Origin: Roseomonas sp. GC11
Lineage (GTDB): Bacteria > Pseudomonadota > Alphaproteobacteria > Acetobacterales > Acetobacteraceae
Assembly: GCF_024437745.1 (NCBI RefSeq)
Contig: NZ_JANFNY010000033.1
Coordinates: 1-34,603, forward strand
DNA: 34,603 nt
Reading direction: 5' to 3'
In this document: positions 16,612-26,400 of the stretch, in pieces
Position numbering within the stretch: position 1 is the stretch's first letter
Layout: each line of letters starts with the position of its first letter
The notes under the pieces: model-generated
The model's database searches: none
Told to the model about the DNA's origin: nothing
Seen by the model: the letters and a program-made list of their open reading frames with translations, nothing else
Position numbers and translations under genes: made by a program

Positions 16612-18696
16612 ATGATCCTTGGGAAATGGTCCATCCGGACAATTTTGGGCCTGATCCTGGGCAGCATGGGGGTGTTGCTGTTCGTGCTGTCCGCCAGCGG
16701 GGTGTGGGGGGCCTGGAGCGATGCGAGCGCCGCCCGGCGTGTGGCGCAGCGGGTGACCATCGCCTCGCATCTTTTTGAGAACGTCCTGAATGTCCGCATC
16801 GAGCGCGGGGCTTTCCTGGCCGGGTTGAACGGCGAGGCGCCAGCCGATGCCGCCCTCATCGCGCGGATGGAGCAGTTCCGCCAGGTCGCGCGCACGGCCA
16901 GCGCCAAGGCGATCGACCTGCTGGACAGCGCGGAGCTGCCACAGCTGGCATCCCAGCTGCGCAGCGCCAAGGCGGAGATGGACGCGCTGCGCCAGCAGAT
17001 CGATGCCGCCCTGCGCCAGCCGCGCGCGGCTCGCCCGGCGGATCTCGCGGCCCGTGCCCCGGGCGCCAGCCAGACCTATATGGACGTGGTGCTGAAGACG
17101 GACAGCACCGTGCTCGACAGCATCAGCATGCGCAGCGCGATGGTGGATTACCTGCTGGGCCTGCGCAACGCCGCCTGGGCCACGCGTCTGGCGGGCGGCG
17201 TCATCGGCCTGACCATCGAACAGCCCATCGCCCGCGGGCAGCCTATCGATGCCGCCGGCCAGCAACTGGTGATGGAGCTGCGCGGCCGGCTGGCCCAGGC
17301 CTGGGGGCAGGCCGCCCGCGCGCTCGACATGCCGGGCCTGTCCCCCGCCGTGCGCCAGGCGGTGCAGACGGCGAATGCCGCCTTCCCGGATGCCTTCTTC
17401 CGCCGCGTGGAGCAGGTGGTGCAATCCCAGGCGCCGGGGGGCACGCCCATGCCGCTGATCGAGGTGCAGAGCGGCAACACCAATATGCTGAACCTCGTCA
17501 ATGACGTCGCCCGCGCCGCCATGGCGGAGGGCGTCCGGCAGGCGGAGGAGGAGGCCGGCGGCAAGCAGATGATACTGGCGCTGAATGGTGGCGCCCTGAT
17601 GCTGGCTGTCCTGCTGCTGGTGGGCGGCTTCGCCATTGTCAGCCGGGGTATCACCGCACCACTGGCCAGCATGACGGTGGCGATGCGCCGGCTGGCCGAC
17701 CATGACCTCGGCATCAGCATTCCTGGCCTGGGGCGGCAGGATGAAATCGGCGGCATGGCCGCCGCCATGGGCGTCTTCCGCGAGAATATGGAAGCCGCCG
17801 GCCGCCTCCGCGCCGAGCAGGAAACGGCCCGCGCCCAGCGTGAGCGCCGCGCCGAAGCCCTGACAAAGCTGGTGAATGGCTTCCAGGGCCGCATCGGCGA
17901 GACGGTGGGCATTCTCTCCGCCGCCGCCACCGAGCTGGAGGCCACCGCCCGCTCCATGACCTCGACGGCCGGCGAGACGGACCGTCAGGCCGGGGCCGTG
18001 GCCGATGCCGCCCAGGATGCCAGCGGTGGCGTGCAGACCGTCGCCGCCGCCGCCGAGCAGCTCACCGCCTCGATCGGCGAGATCAACCGGCAGGTCGGCG
18101 AGGCCACCAGCGTGACCAACGAGGCCGTGCAGAGCGCCCAGCGCACCGATGCCACGGTGCGCGCCCTGGCCGAGGCGGCGCAGCGCATCGGCGATGTGGT
18201 GCAGCTCATCAGCAATATCGCCGGGCAGACCAACCTGCTGGCGCTGAACGCCACCATCGAGGCGGCGCGGGCGGGTGAGGCGGGCAAGGGCTTCGCCGTC
18301 GTCGCCTCGGAGGTGAAGAACCTCGCGGCGCAGACGGCCAGGGCCACCGACGAGATCAGCGGCCAGATCGCCCAGATCCAGGCGGCGACGCAGGAAGCGG
18401 TGAACGCCATCCAGTCGATTGCCGCGACCATTGGCACGGTGAGCAGCATCACCGCCAATATCGCGGCGGCGGTGGAGGAGCAGAGCACGGCGACGGTGGA
18501 AATCGCCCGCACGGTGCAGCGCACGGCCCAGGCCACCAGCACCGTCACCCAGAGCATCGCCGCCGTCAGCCAGGGTGCCAATGAAACCGGCTCCGCCGCC
18601 CAGGAAGTGCTGACCGCCGCCTCCGATCTCTCCCGCCAGTCGGAACAGCTCAAGGTCGAAGTGGACCAGTTCGTCGGGCAGGTGAAGGCCGCCTGA
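16612..18696 (+). CDS. methyl-accepting chemotaxis protein 2
   Basis: The 694-aa transmembrane chemoreceptor has a first helix near the N-terminus ([10 protein letters not shown] then [15 protein letters not shown]), an alpha-helical periplasmic region, a second helix ([16 protein letters not shown]), a HAMP domain ([18 protein letters not shown]) and the MCP signalling domain with the conserved tip [20 protein letters not shown]. It controls the CheA/CheW complex. The periplasmic part differs considerably from copies 1 and 3 while the last 290 residues are nearly identical, pointing to different ligands with a shared output. ATG 16612 is chosen because it aligns with the paralog starts; GGGAG lies about 11 bases upstream. 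The 29 bases after its stop match those after copy 1, marking the duplication unit. Confidence 0.95.
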   Translation: MILGKWSIRTILGLILGSMGVLLFVLSASGVWGAWSDASAARRVAQRVTIASHLFENVLNVRIERGAFLAGLNGEAPADAALIARMEQFRQVARTASAKAIDLLDSAELPQLASQLRSAKAEMDALRQQIDAALRQPRAARPADLAARAPGASQTYMDVVLKTDSTVLDSISMRSAMVDYLLGLRNAAWATRLAGGVIGLTIEQPIARGQPIDAAGQQLVMELRGRLAQAWGQAARALDMPGLSPAVRQAVQTANAAFPDAFFRRVEQVVQSQAPGGTPMPLIEVQSGNTNMLNLVNDVARAAMAEGVRQAEEEAGGKQMILALNGGALMLAVLLLVGGFAIVSRGITAPLASMTVAMRRLADHDLGISIPGLGRQDEIGGMAAAMGVFRENMEAAGRLRAEQETARAQRERRAEALTKLVNGFQGRIGETVGILSAAATELEATARSMTSTAGETDRQAGAVADAAQDASGGVQTVAAAAEQLTASIGEINRQVGEATSVTNEAVQSAQRTDATVRALAEAAQRIGDVVQLISNIAGQTNLLALNATIEAARAGEAGKGFAVVASEVKNLAAQTARATDEISGQIAQIQAATQEAVNAIQSIAATIGTVSSITANIAAAVEEQSTATVEIARTVQRTAQATSTVTQSIAAVSQGANETGSAAQEVLTAASDLSRQSEQLKVEVDQFVGQVKAA

Positions 18697-18765
18697 AGGC
18701 CACCGCCAGAGGCACGGAAAGGCGCGCCCGGCTGCTTTTTTTGCGCGGCATCTCAACGGTGCCGC

Positions 18766-18805
18766 ATTTCATGAAGCGGAAAACTCCCGGCCCTTAGTCT
18801 CGCGG
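18766..18805 (+). promoter_or_regulatory. conserved upstream block of chemoreceptor 3
   Basis: Aligns gap-free with the blocks before chemoreceptors 1 and 2, 67 bases before the ATG. Reads TTTCATGAAGCGGAAAAC, a C-rich stretch, then CTTAG. Confidence 0.5.
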
Positions 18806-18832
18806 CATCAGCCTGAGGGAGGTCTTCACGCC

Positions 18833-20920
18833 ATGGTACTGGGAAAATGGTCCATCCGGACGATGCTGGGCCTGATCCTGGTCTGCATGGGGGGGCTGCT
18901 CTTCGCCCTGTCGGCCCTGGGTGTCTGGGGGGCATGGCGGGATGCCAGCTCGGCCCGGCGCGTGTCGCAGATGGTGACGATCGGCTCACACCTTTTCGAG
19001 ACGGTGCTGAATGTCCGCATCGAACGCGGCTCCTTCCTGGCCGGCCTGAACGGCGAAGGGCCGGCGGATGCCAATATCAGCGGGCGGGTGGTGCAGTTCC
19101 GCCAGGCGGCGGAGGCCTCGGCCGCCAAAGCCCTGGCCCTGATGGATGAGGCCGGCCTGCCGCAGATGGCCAGCCGGCTCCGCGCCTCCAAGGCGGATAT
19201 GGACGCGCTGCGCCAGCAGGCCGATGCCGCCATACGCCTGCCGCGCAGCGCCCGCTCCGCCGATCTGGTGGCCAATGCGCCGCGCATCAGCCAGTCCTAC
19301 ATGGATGTCGTGCTGGAACTCGATACCGCGGTGCTCAACAGCATCCGCCGCCAGAGCGCGCCGGTGGATGCGCTCCTGGCCCTGCGCAACTCGGCCTGGA
19401 CGGTGCGCCTCTCCGGCGGCCTCATGGCGCTGCGGGTGGAGCAGACGGTGGTGCGCGGCGGGACGATGGATTCCGCCACGGTCATCCAGAATGTCGAGGA
19501 CCGGGGCCGCGCCATGCAGGGCTGGTCCCAGATCGCCGCGGCCATGGCCCTGCCGGATCTCGCCCCGCGCGTGGCGGGGGCCATCCGCGCGGCGCAGGAT
19601 GCCTTCCCGGATGCCTTCTTCCGCCATATCGAGGAACTGACCCAGCCGCTGGCGGCCGGCCAGCCCGTGGCCATGCCCCTGGCCGAGATCCAGCGCCGCA
19701 ACACCGGCATGCTGAACCGCGCCGTCGATGTCGCCCGCGCCGCCATGGCGGAAGGGGTGAGCACGGCGGAGGAGGAGGCCAGCTCCAAGCAGGCGATGCT
19801 GCTCCTCAATGCCAGCACCCTGGTCTTCGCCATTCTGCTGCTGCTGGGTGGCTTCGTCATCGTGATGCGCGGCGTCACCGCGCCGCTGACCAGCATGTCC
19901 GCGGCGATGCGCCGGCTGGCCGACCATGACATGAGCGTCTCCATCCCCGGCCTCGGGCGGAAGGATGAAATCGGCGGCATGGCCGCCGCCATGGGCGTCT
20001 TCCGCGAGAATATGGAAATGGCGGACCGCCTCCGCGCCGAGCAGGAAGCCGCCCGCGCCCAGCGCGAGCGCCGCGCCGAATCCCTGACAAAGCTGGTGAA
20101 TGGCTTCCAGGAGCGCATCGGCGAGACGGTGGGCATTCTCTCCGCCGCCGCCACCGAGCTGGAGGCCACCGCCCGCTCCATGACCTCGACGGCCGGCGAG
20201 ACGGACCGTCAGGCCGGCGCCGTGGCCGATGCGGCGCAGGAGGCCAGCGGTGGCGTGCAGACCGTCGCCGCCGCCGCCGAGCAGCTCACCGCCTCGATCG
20301 GCGAGATCAACCGGCAGGTCGGCGAGGCCACCAGCGTGACCAATGAGGCCGTGCAGAGCGCCCAGCGCACCGATGCCACGGTGCGCGCCCTGGCCGAGGC
20401 GGCGCAGCGCATCGGTGATGTGGTGCAGCTCATCAGCAATATCGCCGGGCAGACCAACCTGCTGGCGCTGAACGCCACCATCGAGGCGGCGCGGGCGGGT
20501 GAGGCGGGCAAGGGCTTCGCCGTGGTGGCCTCGGAGGTGAAGAACCTCGCGGCGCAGACGGCCAAGGCGACGGACGAGATCAGCGGCCAGATCGCCCAGA
20601 TCCAGGCCGCGACGCAGGAAGCGGTGAACGCCATCCAGTCGATTGCCGCGACCATCGGCACGGTGAGCAGCATCACTGCCAATATCGCGGCGGCGGTGGA
20701 GGAGCAGAGCACGGCGACGGTGGAAATCGCCCGCACGGTGCAGCGCACGGCCCAGGCCACCAGCACCGTCACCCAGAGCATCGCCGCCGTCAGCCAGGGC
20801 GCCAATGAAACCGGCGGCGCCGCCCAGGAGGTGCTGACCGCCGCCTCCGACCTCTCCCGCCAGTCGGAGCGCCTGAAGCTGGAAGTGGATCAGTTCGTGG
20901 GCGAGGTGAAGGCGGCGTGA
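18833..20920 (+). CDS. methyl-accepting chemotaxis protein 3
   Basis: This 695-aa chemoreceptor has the same plan: membrane helix 1 ([19 protein letters not shown]), periplasmic four-helix-like region to about 320, membrane helix 2 ([18 protein letters not shown]), HAMP (about 347-400) and MCP signalling domain (410-695). Its periplasmic part is closer to copy 1 than to copy 2, for example in [24 protein letters not shown] stands about ten bases before the ATG. Unlike copies 1 and 2 the sequence after the stop is unrelated to the others. No chemotaxis signalling genes (cheA, cheW, cheY) are in the window, so this is an orphan receptor array. Confidence 0.95.
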   Translation: MVLGKWSIRTMLGLILVCMGGLLFALSALGVWGAWRDASSARRVSQMVTIGSHLFETVLNVRIERGSFLAGLNGEGPADANISGRVVQFRQAAEASAAKALALMDEAGLPQMASRLRASKADMDALRQQADAAIRLPRSARSADLVANAPRISQSYMDVVLELDTAVLNSIRRQSAPVDALLALRNSAWTVRLSGGLMALRVEQTVVRGGTMDSATVIQNVEDRGRAMQGWSQIAAAMALPDLAPRVAGAIRAAQDAFPDAFFRHIEELTQPLAAGQPVAMPLAEIQRRNTGMLNRAVDVARAAMAEGVSTAEEEASSKQAMLLLNASTLVFAILLLLGGFVIVMRGVTAPLTSMSAAMRRLADHDMSVSIPGLGRKDEIGGMAAAMGVFRENMEMADRLRAEQEAARAQRERRAESLTKLVNGFQERIGETVGILSAAATELEATARSMTSTAGETDRQAGAVADAAQEASGGVQTVAAAAEQLTASIGEINRQVGEATSVTNEAVQSAQRTDATVRALAEAAQRIGDVVQLISNIAGQTNLLALNATIEAARAGEAGKGFAVVASEVKNLAAQTAKATDEISGQIAQIQAATQEAVNAIQSIAATIGTVSSITANIAAAVEEQSTATVEIARTVQRTAQATSTVTQSIAAVSQGANETGGAAQEVLTAASDLSRQSERLKLEVDQFVGEVKAA

Positions 20921-20933
20921 TTTCTGACCGAAA

Positions 20934-20992
20934 GCGGGTGCAGGGGGCCTTGCCCCCTGCTGGGGGTGTTTGAGGGGGCAAAGCCCCCTCAA
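20934..20992 (-). repeat. GC-rich double-hairpin intergenic element, copy 4
   Basis: GCAGGGGGC/GCCCCCTGC (20940-20960, loop CTT) and TTGAGGGGGC/GCCCCCTCAA (20970-20992, loop AAA) with the typical GTTTGAG junction. It lies 13 bases after chemoreceptor 3 and could act as its terminator. Confidence 0.85.
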
Positions 20993-21011
20993 GTCCACGC
21001 ATCAGCAAGAC

Positions 21012-21052
21012 CTTCTTTTTCTGAAGAAAAAGAAGCAAAAAGACTTTTTCAG
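21012..21052 (+). repeat. A/T-rich hairpin element, copy 2
   Basis: CTTCTTTTTCT (21012-21022), GA, AGAAAAAGAAG (21025-21035), then CAAAAAGACTTTTTCAG. It has the opposite orientation to copies 1, 4 and 5. Its end includes the stop codon of the small membrane gene. Confidence 0.8.
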
Positions 21053-21420
21053 TGGATGTCCCGCTTCAGGCCGCTGGCGCTGCGCCACAGGCTCCACAGC
21101 GCCAGCAGCAGCAGGGCGGAGAGGGCCAGGGTATAGGTCAGGGCGCCGGGTTTCGGCGGGGCGCCCAGCAGGGGGGCGGCATTGGCGGCCAGCAGGCCGG
21201 CCAGCAACCCGGCGCAGGCCGCCCAGCCGATCACCAGCGGCAGCGCCCGGCCCTGCCACGCCCCCCAGAGCAGGGCGGCGGCAATGGCGAATTCATCCAG
21301 CGCCAGGGGAATGAAGCCGGGGAACAGGCCGCCCGGTGCGGCAAGGCGGCGGGCGACCTCGCCCCCCGCCAGCAGCACGGCCACCAGCACCGCCAGGGCG
21401 CGCGGGGCCCGCGGCGCCAT
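21049..21420 (-). CDS. small hypothetical membrane protein behind dnaN
   Basis: This 123-aa protein has about four hydrophobic segments (ALAVLVAVLLAGGEVA, FAIAAALLWGAW, LVIGWAACAGLLAGLLAANA, LALSALLLLALWSLW) and a charged C-terminus (LKRDIH). I recognise no family. Its ATG lies three bases after the dnaN stop, so it is cotranscribed and perhaps translationally coupled. The product may have no functional tie to replication. Its stop codon falls within an A/T-rich hairpin element. Confidence 0.7.
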   Translation of the reverse strand: MAPRAPRALAVLVAVLLAGGEVARRLAAPGGLFPGFIPLALDEFAIAAALLWGAWQGRALPLVIGWAACAGLLAGLLAANAAPLLGAPPKPGALTYTLALSALLLLALWSLWRSASGLKRDIH

Positions 21421-21423
21421 GGT

Positions 21424-22551
21424 TCAGACCCGCATCGGCATCAGGACGTAGAGCGCCTCCGGCTTCGCCGCATCCACCACCACCGTGGGGGCGGAGCCAT
21501 CGGCGAAGCGGAACTCCACCTTGTCGGCGATCTGGTCGGTGATGTCGGCCAGATACCGCGCCTGGAAGCCGATCTCGATCGGGCCGGCGCCATAGGAGAC
21601 GGCGCCGTTGTCCAGCTCCTCCTCCGCCTGGCCCTGGTCCGGGCTGCTGGCGGTCAGCGTCAGGCTGTCCGTCTTCAGGCTCAGCTTCACCGGGCGCGAG
21701 CGCTCGGAGGAAATGGCGGCGACGCGCGCCACGGCCTCGGCGAAGGCCTTCTTGTCCACCGTCAGGATCTTGTCATTCCCGCGGGGGATGACGCGCTCAT
21801 ATTCCGGGAAGGTGCCGTCGATCAGCTTGCTCGTCAGCCGCACGCTGCCGAAGGCGAAGCTGATCTTGGTGTCCGAGAGCTTCACCTCGATGGCGTCGCC
21901 GCTTTCCTCGGCCAGCTTGCGGATCTCGTTCACCGTCTTGCGCGGCACGATCACGCCCGGCATGCCCGCGGCACCTTCCGGCAGCGGCTCCTCGACGCGG
22001 GCCAGGCGGTGGCCATCGGTCGCCACGGCGCGCAGCACCGGCTGGCCCTCCACCTCCGTCGCATGCAGGTAGATGCCGTTGAGGTAGTAGCGGGTTTCTT
22101 CCGTGGAGATGGCGAACTTCGTGCGATCCACCAGCTCGCGCAGCAGGGCGGGGGGGATCTGGAAGCTGTGCGGCAGCTTGCCCTCGGTCATCGAGGGGAA
22201 ATCCTCCACCGGCAGCACCATCAGGCTGGTGGCGAAGCGCCCGGCGCGCAGGGCCAGCGGGGCGTCGCCGCCGGCATGGTCCAGCTCCACCTTGGCGCCA
22301 TCCGGCAGCTTGCGGACGATTTCATACAGCGTCGCGGCCGGCGCCGTGGTGCGCCCGGCGCGGGCCACGGTGACACCCGGCACGTCCTCGACGATGGCGA
22401 TTTCCATGTCGGTCGCGGTCAGCGTCAGGGTGCCATCCTGCGCGGCCAGCATGACATTGGCGAGGATGGGGATGGTGTTGCGCCGCTCCACCACGCTCTG
22501 CACATGCGCGAGCGCCTTGAGCAGCACCGCCCGGTCCACCGTGAACTTCAT
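21424..22551 (-). CDS. dnaN: DNA polymerase III beta subunit (sliding clamp)
   Basis: The 375-aa protein matches DnaN over its full length: MKFTVDRAVLLKALAHVQSVVERRNTIPIL at the start (given here in parts: MKFTVDRAVLLKAL, VVERRNTIPILANVM), TRYYLNGIYLH in the centre, KAFAEAVARVAAISSERSRPVKL and the C-terminal YVLMPMRV. As a homodimeric ring it holds polymerase III on DNA. The ATG at 22551 matches the family start. It is not beside dnaA or recF here; its neighbours are a divergent UdgX gene and a small downstream membrane gene. A GGGCGCGC/GCGCGCCC hairpin lies in its 5' leader. Confidence 0.97.
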   Translation of the reverse strand: MKFTVDRAVLLKALAHVQSVVERRNTIPILANVMLAAQDGTLTLTATDMEIAIVEDVPGVTVARAGRTTAPAATLYEIVRKLPDGAKVELDHAGGDAPLALRAGRFATSLMVLPVEDFPSMTEGKLPHSFQIPPALLRELVDRTKFAISTEETRYYLNGIYLHATEVEGQPVLRAVATDGHRLARVEEPLPEGAAGMPGVIVPRKTVNEIRKLAEESGDAIEVKLSDTKISFAFGSVRLTSKLIDGTFPEYERVIPRGNDKILTVDKKAFAEAVARVAAISSERSRPVKLSLKTDSLTLTASSPDQGQAEEELDNGAVSYGAGPIEIGFQARYLADITDQIADKVEFRFADGSAPTVVVDAAKPEALYVLMPMRV

Positions 22552-22579
22552 GGCTTGAGCAACCCCCGCGCGGATGGAT

Positions 22580-22597
22580 GGGCGCGCTTGCGCGCCC
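22580..22597. promoter_or_regulatory. palindrome in the dnaN leader / dnaN-udgX promoter region
   Basis: GGGCGCGC, TT, GCGCGCCC is a perfect eight-base-pair palindrome 29 bases upstream of the dnaN ATG, in the 145-base divergent region. It may be an operator or a 5' leader stem. Confidence 0.35.
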
Positions 22598-22696
22598 GGA
22601 TCGAGACAAGTCGCCCTCTCTACCAGTCTGGAACGCAAGGCGAAAGCGGGGGAAGGCAGGGAACCGGCCCGCGGGTGGCGGCGTTGTGCGGGGGCC

Positions 22697-23275
22697 ATGC
22701 CTCAGCACCCCCCTTCCCCTGCCGCTTCCTGGGCCACAGGCCGCACCGCCGTGCTGGGGGAGGGGCCGCCCGGCGCGCCCCTCATGCTGGTGGGCGAGCA
22801 GCCCGGCGATGCGGAGGAGCGCCAGGGCCGGCCCTTCGTCGGCCCCGCCGGCCGGCTGCTGGACCACGCCCTGGCCGCCGCCGGGCTGGACCGCGCCGCC
22901 TGCTACCTGACCAATGCCGTGAAGCATTTCAAATACATCCAGCGCGGCGCCCGGCGTGTCCACCAGACGCCGGACCGTGACGACATCGCCCTCTACCGCC
23001 CCTTCCTGCTGCGCGAGGTGGATGCGGTGGCGCCGCGCCTGCTGGTGGCGCTCGGCGCCACGGCGGCGCAGGCCCTGCTCGGGCGGCGGGTCGGCATTCT
23101 CAAGCTGCGCGGGCAGATCCTGGCCGGGCCGGGGGATCTCCCCCTTCTCCTCACCATCCATCCAAGCTTCCTGCTCCGCCTGCCGGATGCGGCGATGAAG
23201 GAGCAGGAATATCAGCGATTCGTGCGGGAAATGGCGCTGGCCAAAGAGCGGTTTTTGAATGAATCCATAGATTAA
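22697..23275 (+). CDS. udgX: UdgX-type uracil-DNA glycosylase
   Basis: The 192-aa protein is a uracil-DNA glycosylase-fold protein of family 4 ancestry. Motif GEQPGDAE (33-40) with QGRPFVGPAG, the NAVKHFK stretch (73-79), the loop RGARRVHQTP with His89, and TIHPSFLLR (His155) match UdgX. In mycobacterial UdgX the histidine of the equivalent (K)RRIH loop forms a lasting covalent bond with the abasic site after uracil removal; here the loop reads ARRVH, so the reactive histidine is kept. The iron-sulfur cysteines of ordinary family 4 enzymes are not all obvious; only Cys69 is visible in this frame. ATG 22697 is chosen because the protein aligns from there. It is divergent from dnaN and convergent with addA. 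Confidence 0.88.
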   Translation: MPQHPPSPAASWATGRTAVLGEGPPGAPLMLVGEQPGDAEERQGRPFVGPAGRLLDHALAAAGLDRAACYLTNAVKHFKYIQRGARRVHQTPDRDDIALYRPFLLREVDAVAPRLLVALGATAAQALLGRRVGILKLRGQILAGPGDLPLLLTIHPSFLLRLPDAAMKEQEYQRFVREMALAKERFLNESID

Positions 23276-23279
23276 AATT

Positions 23280-23313
23280 CTTCTTTTTCTTCAGAAAAAG
23301 AAGTTTTTTTCAG
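23280..23313 (+). repeat. A/T-rich hairpin element, copy 3
   Basis: CTTCTTTTTCT (23280-23290), TC, AGAAAAAGAAG (23293-23303), then TTTTTTTCAG. It starts five bases after the udgX stop; hairpin plus seven T makes a plausible intrinsic terminator. Confidence 0.85.
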
Positions 23314-23348
23314 GCTGCCGCCGTCTCCCGTCACAGCGGTACGCCAGA

Positions 23349-23389
23349 CTGAAAAAAAGTTTTTTGGTTCTTTTTTTCAAAAAAGAACC
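23349..23389 (-). repeat. A/T-rich hairpin element, copy 4
   Basis: CTGAAAAAAAG, TTTTTTG, then GGTTCTTTTTT (23366-23376), TC, AAAAAAGAACC (23379-23389). It faces copy 3. On the minus strand the hairpin is followed by a T run after the addA stop, so it can terminate addBA. Confidence 0.85.
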
Positions 23390-23404
23390 TTTGATTTTAA
23401 AAAC

Positions 23405-26400
23405 TCATCCCGGCTCATGCCGGTCCAGCACGGCATCCGGCAGGGGCATGGCCAGGGCGGACCATGTCCAGAGCAGCCAGCACTCCACGCGCCGCCCGGG
23501 GAAGACCTGCCGCAGCAGGGCGCGGTAGGCCGCCATCTGGCGCAGATAGAGGGCGGGCACGTCCTTCACCTCGGTCGGCGGCGGGCGGTTGGTCTTGTAG
23601 TCCAGCACCACCACCCGCTCGGGCGTGATCAGCAGCCGGTCCACCTGGCCGGCGAGGGGGCGGCCATTCACCTTCCCGGCGATGGGCGCCTCCGCCAGGC
23701 TGCCGGGGCCGAAGGCCTCGCGCAGCCCCGGGTGGTCCAGCAGGCGCATCACCTCCTCCAGCGTCACGGCCTGGTCGGCGGGCGTCAGGCCATGGCCGGG
23801 GCGGGCGAGGAAGCGCCGGGCCAGGGTCGTGCGCTCGCCGGGCGGGTGCTCGGGCAGGTGCTGCAACAGGGCATGCACCAGCCGGCCGCGGCGGAAGCGC
23901 TCCCCCGTCGGGTCGGCGCGGCCATGCGGGGCGGCGGTGGGCGTCTCCTCCTCCCCCGGCAGGGCGGAGGGGGAGAGGGTGAGGGCCATGCTCTCCGGCG
24001 CGGCGGGGCGGCCGAGCCAGTCCGGCAGGGCCGCCGCCTCCTCGGCCGAGCCATGGGCCGGCTCATGGCGCGGCGCGGCGGTCTGCGCGCAGGCATAGCG
24101 GCGCAGCGGCCCGGCGAAGCTCGCCGCTGGCGGGGCGCCGAAATGGGCCGGCTCGAAGGGGATTTCCTCCGCCCCCTCCAGCCGGGCGATGCCCTGGGCC
24201 ACGAGGTCGTACCAGCCGCCTTCCTTCGGCGTGCCCCAGGCGCAGACCAGCAGCCGGTCCTCCGCCCGCGTCAGGGCGACGTAGAGCAGGCGGTTCTCCT
24301 CCGCCTCGCGTGCCTCGTTCTCCGCCTCCATCAGCGCGGTCCAGGCGGGGGCGAAGAAATCCTTGCGGCTGCGTGGCGCCCAGAAGGGCAGGGGCGGCTC
24401 GGATTCCTCCCAGCGCAGCGCCTTCTCGCCGCGCCCGCTGCCGACATCGGGGATGATGACGACCGGCGCCTGCAACCCCTTGGAGCCATGCGCCGTCAGC
24501 AGCCGCACGGCATCGGCGCCGGATTCCGCCTCGCGCTTCACCTCGGCCCCGCCGCGCCGCAGCCACTGGACGAAGCCCTGCAGGCTGGGCGGGTGGCGCG
24601 CCTCATAGGTGAGGGCGGCGTTGAGCATCTCGTCCAGCGGGTCGGCGGCATCGGGGCCGAGGCGGGCCAGGATGCGGGCGCGCCCGCCATGCTCGCCCAG
24701 CACCTCGGCCAGGATGGTGTGGGGGGTGGCGAGGTCGGCGCGGTCGGCCAGCCCGGCCAGCCATTCGGCGGCGTGGCCGGCGGGGCTGTCGCTGCCGCGC
24801 CGCTCCAGCAGGCGCCACCACAGCGGCTGCTCCCGCCCGCGCGCCAGGTCGCAGAGTTCTTCTTCCGGCACGTTGCAGAGCGGGCTTTTCAGCACGGCGG
24901 CCAGTTGCAGGTCGTCCTCCGGCAGCAGCAGCACGTCGCAGAGCGCCAGCAGGTCCTGCACGGCGATCTGTTCGATCAGCCGCATGCGGTCCACGCCGCC
25001 CACCGCCACGCCGCGCGCCTTCAGCGCCCGCACCAGCAGGTTGGAAAAGCCGGTGCGCCGGCGCAGCAGCACCAGGATGTCGCCGGGGCGGATCGGGCGG
25101 TTGCCGCGCGCCGGCAGCGTCTCCTCCCGCACCATCTGGGCGATGCGGGCGGCGAGGCTCTCGGCCATCAGCGCCTCGGCATCCTCCTCGGCCACTGGCT
25201 GGTCCGGCACCTCCCAGGGTTCCAGCGCGGCGCTGTCCGGCCTGGCGAGCGGCGGCCAGACCTCGACCATGCCGGCCTCGCCCTGGCGGTCGGCGCGGTG
25301 CTCCAGGCGGCTGCCCTCCGCCACCACGCCGCGCCGGGCCGGGCCATCGGCGAAGACGGCATCGACCAGCGCCAGCACCGGCGCCGTCGAGCGGAAGGAG
25401 ACGTTGAGCGGCACGGCGGCGAAATCCGCCCCCGCCGCGCCGACGGCCTCGGCGAAATGGCGCTCCCACCGCGCGAAGCCGGCGGCGTCGGCGCCCTGGA
25501 AGCCGTAGATGGATTGTTTCTCGTCGCCCACGGCGAAGATGCTGCGCACCACCTCCGGCCCGCGCGTGCCGAGGCCGGCGAAGAATTCCTCCGCCAGCCG
25601 GGCGGCGATCTCCCACTGGTGCGGGTTGCTGTCCTGCGCCTCGTCCAGCAGCAGGTGGTCCAGGCCGCCATCGAGCTTGTAGAGCACCCAGGCGCTGCCG
25701 GGGTCGTGCAGCAGGGCGCGGGCGGCCTGGATCAGGTCGTCGAAATCGACCGCGCCGCGCCGCGCCTTGCGCGCCGTGTAGGCGGTGAGCACCGGCTGGG
25801 CCAGGGCCAGCAGCGCCAGGGTGGCGGCGTGCAGGCGCCAGGACCGGCGGCCCTCCTCGAAGGCGTGGACGCGCTCCGCCTCCTCCGCCATCAGGGCCTG
25901 CACCTCCTCGTGGCGCTCCTTCAGCCCGCCCTTGGTGGCGAGCGACTTGCGCGGCGTGCCCTCGGTGGCGGTGAGGAAGATGGCCCGCCATTCCTCCCAG
26001 CGCGCGGCGCGCGCCTCGTGGGAGAGGTCGATCCACGCCTTCATCTGCGCGCCGCGCGCCCGGTCATTGGCGTTGCCGCTCTGGCGCAGCAGGGCGGCGG
26101 CGCGGATCATCGCCGCATCCACGGCGCGCACGGCCCCGGCCAGGGCATCGCCCTCCTGCCCCTCGCGCGGCAGGCCGAGGCGGCGGCGCAGCACGGCGTC
26201 ACAGCCCTGGATGCCGCCCGCCGCCGCGATGGCCTGGCCCAGGCGCTCGCGCTCCTTCACCAGGCTGTGCAGGGTCTGGGCGAAGTCCTCCGGCGAGCCG
26301 AGGCCGGCCATGGCCTCGATCGCCGCCTGCGGCAGCTGCCCGGAGGCGAGGGCGAATTCGCGCGATTCCGCCAGCATCTCGGCGGCGTCGGCCTCCTCGA

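Noticed and set aside
16552-18756. Minus-strand frames opposite the chemoreceptors
   Set aside because: Repeated in all three copies because the sense DNA is repeated; no independent evidence of coding.
20934-21052. tRNA or small structured RNA gene
   Set aside because: The stems are simple hairpins with no cloverleaf, anticodon arm or TTC motif, and they match dispersed repeat families.
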